A DNA stretch of 64,000 bases from Enterovibrio qingdaonensis (lineage in GTDB: Bacteria; Pseudomonadota; Gammaproteobacteria; Enterobacterales; Vibrionaceae): the NCBI RefSeq assembly GCF_028683135.1, contig NZ_JAJUBB010000013.1, positions 62,001 through 126,000 of the forward strand, in the 5' to 3' direction. Of this stretch, positions 50,624 to 59,606 are shown one piece after another; positions within the stretch are counted from its first letter, which is position 1; each line of letters opens with the position of its first letter. The notes under the pieces were generated by a model that did not search any database, was not told where the DNA came from, and worked only from the letters and a program-made list of their open reading frames with translations. The translations under genes and the position numbers were made by a program.

Positions 50624-51007
50624 TTACAGGTTTATCCCTTCACCCGGCTCATGAATGCCACTTGTGACGGTCACATTCTCCACATCATAGGGATTCACGC
50701 CTTCTAGGCACGCCACATTTATCCCATATTGATACGGGTTCGAACGACGTTGATGGTGGGTATATATCCCACAACGTTTGCAGAAATAGTGCTTTGCTGT
50801 CAGCGTATTGAATTGATAGAGGGTTAAAAACTCTTCACCTCGCGTCACCATCAAATCTTTAACGTCAACTGAAGCCATGACCGTGCCTCGCTTTCGGCAC
50901 ATAGAACAAGAACACCGTCGCGCATCCTCTAGTCCATTCGGCATTCTCAGCTCAAGCTCTACAGAGCCACAGTGACACGTTGCTTTATGTACCTGTTTGA
51001 TATCCAT
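50624..51007 (-). CDS. GFA-family (CENP-V/GFA) zinc protein
   Basis: A 127-residue protein from the ATG at 51007 (AAGGAG 6 bases upstream; a GTG at 51022 is less likely). The zinc ligands of the glutathione-dependent formaldehyde-activating fold are present: CHCGSVELEL, RRCSCSMCRKRG and HYFCKRCGIYTHH. Family members bind two zinc ions; the glutathione-formaldehyde activity is shown for few of them, so the substrate here is open. Single gene. Confidence 0.9.
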   Translation of the reverse strand: MDIKQVHKATCHCGSVELELRMPNGLEDARRCSCSMCRKRGTVMASVDVKDLMVTRGEEFLTLYQFNTLTAKHYFCKRCGIYTHHQRRSNPYQYGINVACLEGVNPYDVENVTVTSGIHEPGEGINL

Positions 51008-51258
51008 ATCGTTCTCCTTCACATAGAGTCAATCTCAATGCGCGTCTTTGACCACAAAGAAGTCATGCACCGTGGGCGTGGCTATAAGCGCAGAAGTTAC
51101 ATGGTAAATCGGTGTCATTTCGCTCTTTTCGAAGAAGAGCTCCACCTTTAAAGCATAGTAAAGTCCCACAAATTCAACAGGTTTTGCATTTCGTATCACA
51201 TGACTGGATTATCAAGGTTTGAATACAACCACGAAAAGGGCTTAGCCTTGCAAACACG

Positions 51259-51783
51259 CTATTCGCGCAATAAGCCAATCAGGTCTGTAAAATAGTCACT
51301 CTCTCCGCTTTGGCTTAACAGAGTTGTAAATTGCCCACGGTGATGGGTTTGATGGTTAAAAAAGTGAAGCAAAACGGAGGGTAACGGGTCTGAAAACATC
51401 GCCCCAGATAGATTTCGATAAGTGACGTGGCCTTCAAACTCTGTCGCATCAATGCCTTCGACCCATTCTAGAATCAAAGCATCCAGTGCTTTGCGGCCAT
51501 TTTCCAAATCATCCAACGTCGAGCAGAAGTGGACTTTATTTGATGTGGCCGTTGGAAAGACTCCTAATCCTTTGTCCAAATCCACCGCGCTTTTCACCGA
51601 CGTAAAACGGGCCAACCAAAGCAAATCGCCCGTATAAATGTGGCTTAGGGTATGGAAGGCACTGCCAAAAAATGCACCTTTGTCCGCGTAGAGATCGTTA
51701 TCTGTCATCTCTCGTGCTTTTGTATACAAGGCTTCATTCATCCATTGGTTATACCTTGCCAGCAGAACAAATTGTGCTTTCAT
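51259..51783 (-). CDS. DinB family metalloenzyme-like protein
   Basis: A 174-residue four-helix protein of the DinB/YfiT superfamily. It starts FVLLARYNQWMNEALYTKAR and has the expected metal-binding His residues in FHTLSHIYTGDLLWLARF and HFFNHQTHHRGQFTTLL. Such proteins are often thiol-dependent transferases or of unknown activity. It starts 14 bases after the serine hydrolase gene and is the last of a probable three-gene operon (quinone reductase, serine hydrolase, DinB). Confidence 0.9.
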   Translation of the reverse strand: MKAQFVLLARYNQWMNEALYTKAREMTDNDLYADKGAFFGSAFHTLSHIYTGDLLWLARFTSVKSAVDLDKGLGVFPTATSNKVHFCSTLDDLENGRKALDALILEWVEGIDATEFEGHVTYRNLSGAMFSDPLPSVLLHFFNHQTHHRGQFTTLLSQSGESDYFTDLIGLLRE

Positions 51784-51797
51784 TTCAAGTATTCCTT

Positions 51798-52997
51798 TTA
51801 AACATTTGGCTCATATTTGACCCTGTTAAGACCAATCGCTGGCAGAATATAGTCAGCAATAAGCTCGAACGGGTAATCTTCGTCCTGACTAAGAAATGCA
51901 CCGGATGTCATAACAAATACCAATTGATAATCAGGGAATATATACAGCTCTTGACCACCCGCTCCTCGCATTCCGGCGACCTGAATACGCTCTCCTCTTA
52001 CCGTCAGCGTTGGAAACCACCAGTTGTGGCCATAGGCAATACTCTTGTCTTTCCAGAACCGTCCCTTTGGCTGCAAACTTTCTTCAGCCCATTCTTCAGA
52101 GAAAATACGCTCGCCGTCCCACTCGCCCTTATTCAGATAGAGCTGCCCTAACTTTGCGAGGTCACGTGTGCGAAGGTAAAGACCCGACGAGCCTAAATAC
52201 TCGCCCGTCTGCTCATGGGCAAACCAGTCGTAATTTGAAATGCCCAGTGGTTGAAAGAGTGCTTTATCGGCATAGTCGCGCAAATTCGTCCCCGTTACTG
52301 CTTCGACAACGCCCCCAAGCAGAACGCTCATCGCGCCTTGATACGTAAATACATCACCGGGCTGGTGTGCTACCCCTTTATTAAACACATACGTATACGG
52401 CTCTGGAGATAACCACATATTTAGCGCATCGCTGTTTTCCGTACGCCACTCGCTCCAATCTAAACCGCTATTAAAATTCAACGCGTGTTCCAGCGTGATA
52501 TTGGCCTTTTCCTCTGCATTTGGAATCAGGCTTTGATCAAAAAAGCCGTAAAGTGGCAGATTGGTATCAGAGATTGAAGACTCATGGAGCAAGCAGCCAA
52601 TAAGCGTTGCGACGACTGTTTTCGAGATAGAGCGCATTTGATTCTGCGTATCAGCAGACGGCGGAAAATGGCGAGGCATGGGTAACCCATCGTTATCGCT
52701 CATCACACGGTAATACTGCTCGAACACAAGATGACCATTTCGGATAATGGCAATTGATTGTACTTTTTTGGTTTTTCGTATCGTCAAGTGGTTATGCAAT
52801 TCAACGAGCGTTTTAGGATCAAACCCTTCAGCTTCTGGCGACACGGTATTCCAATCTTTTTGCTTGGAAGCCTGTGTCCATTGAAAGTTGTGTAAATCAG
52901 GCTCTGGAAGATAAAACGCAAACCAAAGAACAAAAAAGATAAGCCCAGAAATAAACAGCGCAATAAACCCATTTTTGAAGAAGGGGTTATCTAGCAT
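51798..52997 (-). CDS. Serine hydrolase, class C beta-lactamase fold, membrane-anchored
   Basis: A 399-residue protein from the ATG at 52997, chosen for its AGGGAG site; another ATG at 53027 overlaps the upstream stop. An N-terminal membrane anchor (GFIALFISGLIFFVLWFAFY) places the catalytic domain in the periplasm. The SxxK motif is S123-I-S-K126 (MRSISKTVVATLIG). The second motif is YQG (FTYQGAMSVLLGG) instead of YxN, and the third is GAGGQE instead of KTG. The pattern fits esterases or peptidases of the penicillin-binding/beta-lactamase C group more than a true beta-lactamase. Second gene of a three-gene operon. Confidence 0.87.
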   Translation of the reverse strand: MLDNPFFKNGFIALFISGLIFFVLWFAFYLPEPDLHNFQWTQASKQKDWNTVSPEAEGFDPKTLVELHNHLTIRKTKKVQSIAIIRNGHLVFEQYYRVMSDNDGLPMPRHFPPSADTQNQMRSISKTVVATLIGCLLHESSISDTNLPLYGFFDQSLIPNAEEKANITLEHALNFNSGLDWSEWRTENSDALNMWLSPEPYTYVFNKGVAHQPGDVFTYQGAMSVLLGGVVEAVTGTNLRDYADKALFQPLGISNYDWFAHEQTGEYLGSSGLYLRTRDLAKLGQLYLNKGEWDGERIFSEEWAEESLQPKGRFWKDKSIAYGHNWWFPTLTVRGERIQVAGMRGAGGQELYIFPDYQLVFVMTSGAFLSQDEDYPFELIADYILPAIGLNRVKYEPNV

Positions 52998-53023
52998 TAG
53001 GCAGTACTCCCTCGCAAGCCGCA

Positions 53024-53605
53024 TCAAAATGCGGATTTAATTCTTTCGACAAACTGCTTTGCACGCTCTTCTGAGACATTTTCACTTTTATAGAGCGACA
53101 ACATGGTGAACCGACACCGTTTTGCGCACGCCCCTAACAACGCAATGCGGAGTATTCGCTTCACGGGCTGCCACAATACGAAGGTGTCTACCCACCAAGG
53201 CGAACCCAATGTCGTTATCACTTTGACTTCTTTAAGATTTCTAAGCTTTGGCGTGATTGCACCTAAGTCATCAGCATGATCATAGGCGTGACCGGGGGCC
53301 CAAACACGGTCAAACCAACCTTTTAGTATCGCAGGGAAGCCAAACCACCACGTAGGAAAAACCAACACCAAACTTTCGGCCCTTACAAGCTGCTCAATCT
53401 CCTTTTGGACACACGATGCGTCAAACGAATCGGCGTAATAGCTTCGTCTTTCACTTTCGCGCAATGCGGGTTCAAATGCCTTGTCATAGAGGTCAAGAAC
53501 CTCAATGTCATAACCTTTCGCTGTTAGATGCGCGATTGTTTCTCCGCTCAGATAATGGCAAAGACTTGACGTTTGGGGATGAGCCAGCACAACCAGACAT
53601 TTCAC
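53024..53605 (-). CDS. NAD(P)H quinone oxidoreductase, flavodoxin-like fold
   Basis: A 193-residue flavoprotein from a GTG start at 53605 with a perfect AAGGAG site; the frame is open farther up but without family sequence. It begins MKCLVVLAHPQTSSLCHYLS (FMN/FAD site), with LVFPTWWFGFPAILKGWFDR and APGHAYDH typical of the KefF/YwrO/MdaB group. These reduce quinones in two-electron steps to protect against redox cycling, or regulate K+ efflux channels. No kef gene is adjacent. First gene of the operon with the serine hydrolase (26 bases away) and the DinB protein. Confidence 0.9.
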   Translation of the reverse strand: MKCLVVLAHPQTSSLCHYLSGETIAHLTAKGYDIEVLDLYDKAFEPALRESERRSYYADSFDASCVQKEIEQLVRAESLVLVFPTWWFGFPAILKGWFDRVWAPGHAYDHADDLGAITPKLRNLKEVKVITTLGSPWWVDTFVLWQPVKRILRIALLGACAKRCRFTMLSLYKSENVSEERAKQFVERIKSAF

Positions 53606-53834
53606 TGCGAACTCCTTTACGGCTTGTTGAACAGACAGCACGTATTGACGTTGATGAACATTGATATATTGGATAACTGTACGTGGGGAAGATGAGAAGG
53701 GAAAAAAGGCGTGAGTAAGGCTAGCGTTCGGTCGCAAAAAACGTGGGTGAATTTCAGTGGAATGGCAGCAGGTTGTTACGTCTTTTTATGTGTACGAATC
53801 CACGCTGTTACTGCCTTCATCACCACGAGCCGTT

Positions 53835-54314
53835 TTAATCGACACGGCCTAGGTTCAGTTTCATCTCAACCACATTCGGCGTGAAACCCAATTTCTCATA
53901 AGCGCGTATTGCGGGTGTATTTCCGGCATAAACGCGCAAGTAGAAGTCGGTAACTGACCGTGCTCGACTCCAGGCGAGCAGGTAATCAATTACCCATTGA
54001 TTGATCCCCTGCCCTCTATAACTCGGGTCTACATACATGAAGTCTAGGTAGCAATCAACGTCATGACTCAGAGCGGGATTCGACGGCCGTATCTGCCCAA
54101 AACCCGCGCCAATAATCACAGCGTCTTTTTCGACAACGATAAGACAAACATCGTTGTTCGAAATTAAACTGTCGAAATCATAGTATTTAATGTTGTCAGG
54201 CTTCATGCTTGCATTGCACGCCCTTTCCGCCTCAATAAGAGATTGCTCAAACGCCAAGAGCGTCGGGACATCCTCGCGTGTGGCTTCTCTCACTAAATAC
54301 TCGCTATTGCTCAT
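53835..54314 (-). CDS. GNAT acetyltransferase
   Basis: A 159-residue acetyltransferase: EYLVREATREDVPTLLAFEQ at the start, DFMYVDPSYRGQGINQWVID as the acetyl-CoA loop (R-G-Q-G-I) and RVYAGNTPAIRAYEKLGFTP near the end. Substrate unknown. Part of its N-terminal coding region (54134-54280) is repeated as a decayed copy at 57401-57549. Neighbouring GNAT gene on the same strand 57 bases upstream, possibly co-transcribed. Confidence 0.9.
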   Translation of the reverse strand: MSNSEYLVREATREDVPTLLAFEQSLIEAERACNASMKPDNIKYYDFDSLISNNDVCLIVVEKDAVIIGAGFGQIRPSNPALSHDVDCYLDFMYVDPSYRGQGINQWVIDYLLAWSRARSVTDFYLRVYAGNTPAIRAYEKLGFTPNVVEMKLNLGRVD

Positions 54315-54371
54315 GACGTTTTTACTCCAGACGATACTGTTATTGAGGCGATATCGACAAAACAGTGACGT

Positions 54372-54842
54372 TTATACCTTCACGTTACGGGCGATCATCA
54401 ATACCTCATCAGCAGAGTAAAGGTTGGTGATCGTCGCTTCAATCTCCGCACCCAGCGTGCTTTTATACAAATCCTGCGCAAAATTATCAGCACGAGTGGT
54501 GACCATGACATGCTTAATTACAGCCTGTCTTTTTGCCAATTGCTGCTTCACTAGAGGGAGTGACTCAACAACCAACTTACGCCCAATGCCTTGACCATGA
54601 AAATCAGGTGATACCGCCAATTGTTCAAGCTCAAGCACCGCTTCTGGGCGAAAACCACTTTTCTGATTCCAGATAATATAGCCAACCACCTGGGCATCTA
54701 GTTCAGCGACATAAATTAAAAAGCGAGGAAACGCATTCGCGTTACATTGAATCCACTCTTGCGAGTGTCCTTGTCGGACAAAAGCGGCTTTATGAACAAG
54801 TGCAGTGGCAGGAATATCTTCTTCACGGATCAAACGAATCAT
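54372..54842 (-). CDS. GNAT acetyltransferase
   Basis: A 156-residue acetyltransferase with IRLIREEDIPATALVHKAAF at the start, ELEQLAVSPDFHGQGIGRKL as the acetyl-CoA site and MVTTRADNFAQDLYKSTLGA in the C-terminal part. It is unlike its neighbour at 53835 in detail, so not a recent duplicate. A 39-base piece (54455-54493) recurs at 57545-57583 within the decayed duplicate. Substrate unknown. Confidence 0.88.
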   Translation of the reverse strand: MIRLIREEDIPATALVHKAAFVRQGHSQEWIQCNANAFPRFLIYVAELDAQVVGYIIWNQKSGFRPEAVLELEQLAVSPDFHGQGIGRKLVVESLPLVKQQLAKRQAVIKHVMVTTRADNFAQDLYKSTLGAEIEATITNLYSADEVLMIARNVKV

Positions 54843-55219
54843 TGATTCAAACTCTGGAATAAAAACACGGCTGAATCATAACGAGAAACCATCATCCATA
54901 CTCGCATAAAAACGTGGCTGACTTGGCAAATTGATAACCTTCTGCCGTTCGTAGTCTGCTTAGGCCAAAAACTATTCGCCTATTTTCACATTTCTAACGA
55001 GAAAAGCCGCGTGGATGCTCTCTGAGTAAAACCGTTCAATTTCAGTTCATTAAGCTTACATTTCAATTTTTAAATGATGTGTAAAATCATGAAGCCCTTT
55101 ACGGTGAGTAGCACGTAAATGTGCACATCACACTTCAGTCATGAGTATAAAAATGTATAGCTAAAATCAGTGGCTATAATGCGAAATCTAAGAGGTTATC
55201 GACACCATTTATGTCATTG
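54843..55219. other. 377-base gap without a gene; source of a partial duplication
   Basis: AT-rich, no convincing ORF or terminator seen. Positions 55009-55119 are repeated with about 80 percent identity by eye at 57581-57690. The gap lies upstream of the GNAT gene at 54372, so it probably holds that promoter. Confidence 0.6.
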
Positions 55220-55714
55220 TTAGGGCTCTTTTTTCTTCCTGCAACCCGCGAGAATCAGAAAGCCTAAACAGATCAAAACCCCCAGTCCCATCCAACCAAG
55301 CAACCTACTATTTTCAGCATATCTCTCTGCCAACGCTGAATGGCTCCTAACCGTCACGCCATTTTGTACCAATTCATAAATTGTATGGTATTCATTTTGA
55401 TCAAATGGGGGTGAGTGAGAATCCGTTTGATCGTATAAAACACTAATCAAAGCACCTCTTTGCGCCAAAGCACGCTGGACTTTACTTATTTGACCTCCAA
55501 TTGAATGATAAACGAGATGAGTATCATCCTCTTGAAATTTAAAGCGAATAGTATGCCCATACTTTCCTGTCGCTTTCACCCAATCAATGTGCCCCTCTAA
55601 TTTTGTCAAATGGCTAGGATTAGGGATGTTACCGCTAATCGAGGACGCTATTAGCAACCCAACACCCAATAAGGCGGCCAAAACCGCTACATTTTTCAAA
55701 TCACTGAAATTCAT
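55220..55714 (-). CDS. Membrane protein of the DUF3592 type
   Basis: A 164-residue protein with one membrane segment at each end (VAVLAALLGVGLLIASSISG and LGWMGLGVLICLGFLILAG) and an extracytoplasmic beta domain between them (LEGHIDWVKATGKYGHTIRF, LISVLYDQTDSHSPPFDQ). This topology and the VxVLYxPxxP-like segment fit DUF3592, a family without known function. The C-terminus is basic (GCRKKKEP). Single gene in an accessory stretch. Confidence 0.72.
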   Translation of the reverse strand: MNFSDLKNVAVLAALLGVGLLIASSISGNIPNPSHLTKLEGHIDWVKATGKYGHTIRFKFQEDDTHLVYHSIGGQISKVQRALAQRGALISVLYDQTDSHSPPFDQNEYHTIYELVQNGVTVRSHSALAERYAENSRLLGWMGLGVLICLGFLILAGCRKKKEP

Positions 55715-55882
55715 ATGGGCTCCGATACTTCCTTTTCAACTCAACGCACTGTTGAGGGGTCAGTAACACGAACAATCAACAAAAGCCGTTGTTACCATAC
55801 ATTTAAATAAAGCAGCCCGTAAATGCCAAGTGTTGCGAATCATTCCCAAGATGCTAAATAGCTGAATCATCATTGTTAGACT

Positions 55883-56626
55883 ATGATTTATCCAACACTG
55901 GACATTGAGTATAAGCATTTGAATATTCTAATTATTGGGGGGAGTGGCGGAATTGGGAAAGCAATAATTAAACACATCACACGCTCATTCCCTGAAGCGT
56001 CTGTATATGCGACGTACCATTCGACATTACCCGAGTTAAAACAAAGCAACATCACATGGTTTAAAACCAACACATCACTAGATACCGACATAAAAGAGTT
56101 GGCAGAAAAAGTGCCGAGTCTCGATATCCTGATCAACGCAGTAGGCTTTTTACATACATTCGATCAAAAACCTGAGAAGTCAGTTACTCAGTTTACCGTC
56201 GACTTCTTCAACCAAAATTTGAACGCAAATACCCTACCTACACTATTGCTGGCAAAACACTTTTCAACACACCTAAAGGCGAAGAAGCAGACTTACTTTA
56301 TTTCACTGTCGGCGAGAGTCGGGAGCATTGAAGATAACGAACTAGGCGGTTGGATTAGCTATCGTTGCTCCAAAGCAGCACTGAATATGGCGATCAAAAC
56401 GATTAGTATCGAGTGGAAGTTCAAGCTACCTAACTGCTGCGTTTTCGCCTTTCACCCCGGAACGACTGACACACCATTATCAGAACCTTTCCAGAAGAAC
56501 GTGCCAACACACAAACTATTCACGCCTGCTTATGTGAGCCAACAGCTATTCAAACTCATCGATAAAACCCGCCCGACTGACACAGGGAAGTTTTATAGCT
56601 TCAATGGCGAGGAACTCCCTTGGTAA
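55883..56626 (+). CDS. Short-chain dehydrogenase/reductase (CsgA-like)
   Basis: A 247-residue cytoplasmic oxidoreductase. The Rossmann motif is IIGGSGGIGKAII (residues about 17-29). A catalytic Ser lies in FISLSARVGSIEDN and Tyr/Lys in SYRCSKAALNMAI. The active-site spacing and AFHPGTTDTPLSEPF near the end resemble the C-factor/CsgA subgroup. Substrate unknown. Single gene. Confidence 0.9.
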   Translation: MIYPTLDIEYKHLNILIIGGSGGIGKAIIKHITRSFPEASVYATYHSTLPELKQSNITWFKTNTSLDTDIKELAEKVPSLDILINAVGFLHTFDQKPEKSVTQFTVDFFNQNLNANTLPTLLLAKHFSTHLKAKKQTYFISLSARVGSIEDNELGGWISYRCSKAALNMAIKTISIEWKFKLPNCCVFAFHPGTTDTPLSEPFQKNVPTHKLFTPAYVSQQLFKLIDKTRPTDTGKFYSFNGEELPW

Positions 56627-56834
56627 CTAGGCGCAACTATTTCAGCGTATGTCGACAAAGCTAGGTGGCAATCGGCAAATTCTAAAGGGCGGTGTTTCCG
56701 TTATGTTGAGGGACACTCCCGATTTAAACGACCTACGTTTCTAACCCGCTTAAAAAACAACAGCTCAAAGCCAGTCCTATTGGACACAGCCACGCGCGCA
56801 CCTGTGCCCGACAGCCCGAGAAATGTTCTATGAA

Positions 56835-57305
56835 TCAGGTGGTGCTAAACCAATAAGGCACAGATCTCTTTGTCCACTTTGCGAAACTCTTTTTATCACC
56901 CATGTAAAACTGTCGATAAGCGGTAACGGGATCATCCATGACCTTATAGGGTTGAGGCATTGCCTGTGCAAAAGGGGTCAATCCGATGGATGGATACGTT
57001 AACTCCGAAATTTCAGGCAAAATAGACATCGACTTGTGGTCGACAGCTTTGTCGTAACGCCATCTATATTCATCATTCAGTGCCACAGTAAGCGATGTTA
57101 ACCACAAAAAGTTATCGTACGATTCTTCAACCCATAGCACACACGGATGCTTTATATGTGTTGATTTGTAAGGGGTATCAAACCCTTTTTTGTTCAGAGC
57201 CGTACACAAAATTTGCACGCTTTCTAAGATCATTTTGACGACATGTTGATCACAATGAAATTGAGCGCATTTTTCAATATCATGATCCAATACAAAAATA
57301 TTCAT
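56835..57305 (-). CDS. Phage-type conserved protein of unknown function
   Basis: A 156-residue protein beginning MNIFVLDHDIEKCAQFHCDQ and ending FAKWTKRSVPYWF. I recognise this layout (DQHVVKMILESVQILCTAL, ATHIKHPCVLWVxES-like, PQPYKV) from proteins encoded by tailed phages and occasional bacterial genomes. The first half recalls the pyrimidine-dimer glycosylase/endonuclease V fold (short acidic N-terminus, KMILESxQ helix), but that is inference. No other phage gene is nearby, so it is an isolated acquisition or domesticated gene. Confidence 0.72.
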   Translation of the reverse strand: MNIFVLDHDIEKCAQFHCDQHVVKMILESVQILCTALNKKGFDTPYKSTHIKHPCVLWVEESYDNFLWLTSLTVALNDEYRWRYDKAVDHKSMSILPEISELTYPSIGLTPFAQAMPQPYKVMDDPVTAYRQFYMGDKKSFAKWTKRSVPYWFSTT

Positions 57306-57400
57306 ATATCTCTCCTCTGGATACAGGAACGAGATATCTTGCTAAAGCGATCACTCTTGAACAATGTGTGGGGCTTAAACTCGCTTAACCATCAGTAAAT

Positions 57401-57690
57401 CAACGATAAGAGAAACATCGTCGTTCGAAATTAAACTGTCGAAAATCTAGTATTTAAAACTTGTCAGGCTTCATGCATTGCATTGAACGCCCATTCCGCC
57501 TCAATAAAAGATTTCTCAAATGCCAAGCGCGTCGTGACATCCTCGCGTGCTTTTATACAAATCCTTCGCAAAGCTATCTGCGCAGATACTCTCGGAGTAA
57601 AAGCGTTCAATTTCAGTTTATTAAACTTACATTTCATTTTTAGGTGATGCGGCAAAACATGAAACGTTTTACGGTGAGTAGCACGTAAAC
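57401..57690 (-). pseudogene. Decayed, internally deleted copy of the 54.1-55.1 kb region
   Basis: Three blocks in the same order as the original: 57401-57549 matches 54134-54280 (N-terminal coding part of the first GNAT gene), 57545-57583 matches 54455-54493 (part of the second GNAT gene) and 57581-57690 matches 55009-55119 (intergenic). The first junction lies exactly at GCGTG, present at both ends of the deleted stretch. Indels and substitutions break the reading frames. It occupies most of the gap 57306-57707. Confidence 0.85.
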
Positions 57691-57707
57691 CCCCACGGAG
57701 AGATGAA

Positions 57708-57890
57708 ATGAAAGTGCTCATTCAATACACGCAGTCGGGCAAATATCGAGACCAGGCATGGAGTGGATTTTCAATGCGATCCAAAGGTGAAATTCAAGCG
57801 GTCACGCCTTCTTATGCCGCGCAATTAATCGAACAAAACAAAGCCCGCCTTGTAAAGAACGAAGACGAGCAGATCATCTTCCATAAGTAA
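57708..57890 (+). CDS. Small protein of unknown function, 60 residues
   Basis: It begins MKVLIQYTQSGKYRDQAWSG with a GGAGAGATGAA ribosome site and ends KARLVKNEDEQIIFHK. A mixed alpha/beta composition and a run TPSYAAQLIEQNKARLVKNE suggest a small folded domain. I do not recognise a family. A perfect hairpin terminator follows 8 bases after the stop, so it is a complete one-gene unit directly downstream of the decayed duplicate. Confidence 0.65.
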   Translation: MKVLIQYTQSGKYRDQAWSGFSMRSKGEIQAVTPSYAAQLIEQNKARLVKNEDEQIIFHK

Positions 57891-57897
57891 CTCGCAT

Positions 57898-57921
57898 AAT
57901 GAGCTCTCTATAGAGCTCATT
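57898..57921 (+). terminator. Terminator after the 60-residue protein gene
   Basis: AATGAGCTCT / AGAGCTCATT, 10 bp with a 4-base loop, followed by CTTTACG. T-tract short but present. Confidence 0.7.
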
Positions 57922-58006
57922 CTTTACGACAATGCCAAGACACAGCATCCCGTCGAATACCATGTCATCCCTTGATTTCTGCGCTTTGACTTAGGCTCCA
58001 ATCACA

Positions 58007-58972
58007 TTACGCCGTCGCCACAGAGCGGTAAAACAATCGCTCGTACCGCTTCCCTTCCACCAGCCGCATCAACCGAGATATCACGCCGACCAACACCAAC
58101 GCGAAAACCAACCGTCCCCAGAAAATAGCGGTGAAATCCGCACCAATTACCAACATCAAAAGCGTATCTTCAATCAGACTATGCAACAGCCCTAGCAAGG
58201 TAATAGCGGTAAAAATATCTCTAGGTGGTATGTGCCCTTTTTGGGCCTCGTTGATAAGCAAACCACCGCCGTATGAAAGACCCAACGTAATGCCAATTAA
58301 GGTCAGATTCGTCGCCTCTTGGCTAATGCCCAGCAAGCGGAGAAAAGGGCTAAGGGCTTTTGCAATAAGCTTTTCAATGCCTAAGACCTTAAGCGTATTC
58401 AGCACTAGAATAAGCGCAACGATAATCACGAAGACCAAAATGAGGTTCTGTATCTGACTTATTCCCCAATCAGCCAGCGTGGTTTCCCCGACTCTCGTAG
58501 GCTGCCAGATGATGCTTGCCTGCTCTTGAAGCGAGCCTGTTGCGCTGTAAATTAAATGAAGAATCCAGCCAAAGAGCAAAGCACCACCGACGCGCGTGAG
58601 AATGCTCCACCAGACTGAAACACCAGACTTTTTCGCCAGACCAACCTCAATAGGCATAGAGTGCGCAAGTAAGATCATGCAACTGAGAATTGAAGCTTGG
58701 GCTACCGACATGGTCACATCGGTATTAATCAGGACGACAAGCGCAGAGTAGATATTCACAAAGATAGCCGTTGCCCAGACCAATCCCATTTCACTGGGAA
58801 GACCAATCGCATTCATCAATGGCGCAATAAAATGGGAAAACCAGATAACTCCGCCGAATTCCTCGAAGACCTTCACCACGATAATGGTTGGGATCATCAC
58901 CTTATATAATGTGAGTGCCACATTGACACTGTCAGACAAGGTTCGCCGGAAAAACTGAACTACCTTTTGCAT
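58007..58972 (-). CDS. Nucleoside-recognition (Gate) domain membrane protein
   Basis: A 321-residue polytopic protein from the ATG at 58972 (AAGGAGG upstream). About eight hydrophobic segments with the duplicated Gate pattern (VALTLYKVMIPTIIVVKVFE; ATAIFVNIYSALVVLINTDV; ITLLGLLHSLIEDTLLMLVI). Related to the YjiH/SpmA-type proteins, whose cargo is unresolved. Single gene. The upstream frame to 59068 is not family sequence. Confidence 0.85.
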   Translation of the reverse strand: MQKVVQFFRRTLSDSVNVALTLYKVMIPTIIVVKVFEEFGGVIWFSHFIAPLMNAIGLPSEMGLVWATAIFVNIYSALVVLINTDVTMSVAQASILSCMILLAHSMPIEVGLAKKSGVSVWWSILTRVGGALLFGWILHLIYSATGSLQEQASIIWQPTRVGETTLADWGISQIQNLILVFVIIVALILVLNTLKVLGIEKLIAKALSPFLRLLGISQEATNLTLIGITLGLSYGGGLLINEAQKGHIPPRDIFTAITLLGLLHSLIEDTLLMLVIGADFTAIFWGRLVFALVLVGVISRLMRLVEGKRYERLFYRSVATA

Positions 58973-59165
58973 GCACCACCTCCTTGTTGGCCTAAGAAAC
59001 GCCATGATAAACCGAGCTGGGGGAATGGAATTTCCAATTGCCAAGATTATTGGGCTTACTATACCCAAACAGCCGCCTTTGGGACTGAAAAGTATGTCCT
59101 TTAAATATCAGTAGGTGCAAAAAACCTTTTAAACTCGCTCGCCGCGCATCGTCATACGTTTAGAG

Positions 59166-59606
59166 CTAAAGTGATAGACACAACTCTACTTCACGTCCTT
59201 CAACCCAATGACCTGTTAGCACAAAACCGCAATTTAGATAAAAACCTTTAGGGCTTGTTGGACCGGCAACTACGCTTGTATACAGAGAAGATATTCCAAA
59301 CTCTTTAACCAGTGCCAATTTCAACAGATCCACAGCAATACGCCCATAGCCCTTGGACTGGTGAGATTTGTCTAACATGAATCGCCAAAGCTCAAATTTA
59401 CCTGACACTGTATCTGCGTTTACTAAAATAAAACCTATGGGATTATTGCCGAAGTAGATCCCCCTAAACCAAGGAAAGTTCATGAAGTTCGCTTCAGCTA
59501 ACGAAATTGCATTGCTATCGACATGGTTTAGCTGATTTGGAGCAACCTCCAACTGGCAGATTTCATAGAAATTGTCGCTATTTATATGTCTAAGTTCGAT
59601 GTTCAT
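59166..59606 (-). CDS. GNAT acetyltransferase, spermidine-acetyltransferase-like
   Basis: A 146-residue protein from the ATG at 59606. NIELRHINSDNFYEICQLEV at the start, WRFMLDKSHQSKGYGRIAVD as acetyl-CoA site and VAGPTSPKGFYLNCGFVLTG near the end are typical of the polyamine-acetylating BltD/PaiA-like group; the substrate is not proven. The open frame extends to 59681 but only with a hydrophobic N-terminus and no family match. Confidence 0.85.
   Translation of the reverse strand: MNIELRHINSDNFYEICQLEVAPNQLNHVDSNAISLAEANFMNFPWFRGIYFGNNPIGFILVNADTVSGKFELWRFMLDKSHQSKGYGRIAVDLLKLALVKEFGISSLYTSVVAGPTSPKGFYLNCGFVLTGHWVEGREVELCLSL

Noticed and set aside
57464-57721. 85-codon leftward ORF overlapping the decayed duplicate
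   Set aside because: It joins out-of-context pieces of two acetyltransferase genes and intergenic DNA; it is a by-product of the eroded duplication.
53738-57900. Reading the acetyltransferase/DUF3592/SDR stretch as a superintegron array
   Set aside because: Gene directions are mixed and no repeated attC-like element follows the genes; a TAAC..GTTATG pair after the SDR gene (56622-56702) has poor arm pairing.
59059-59070. ATACCCAAAC near 59060 as a second copy of the cmoM-mukF hairpin
   Set aside because: Only the first arm core is shared; no matching second arm is present, so it is not called a repeat copy.
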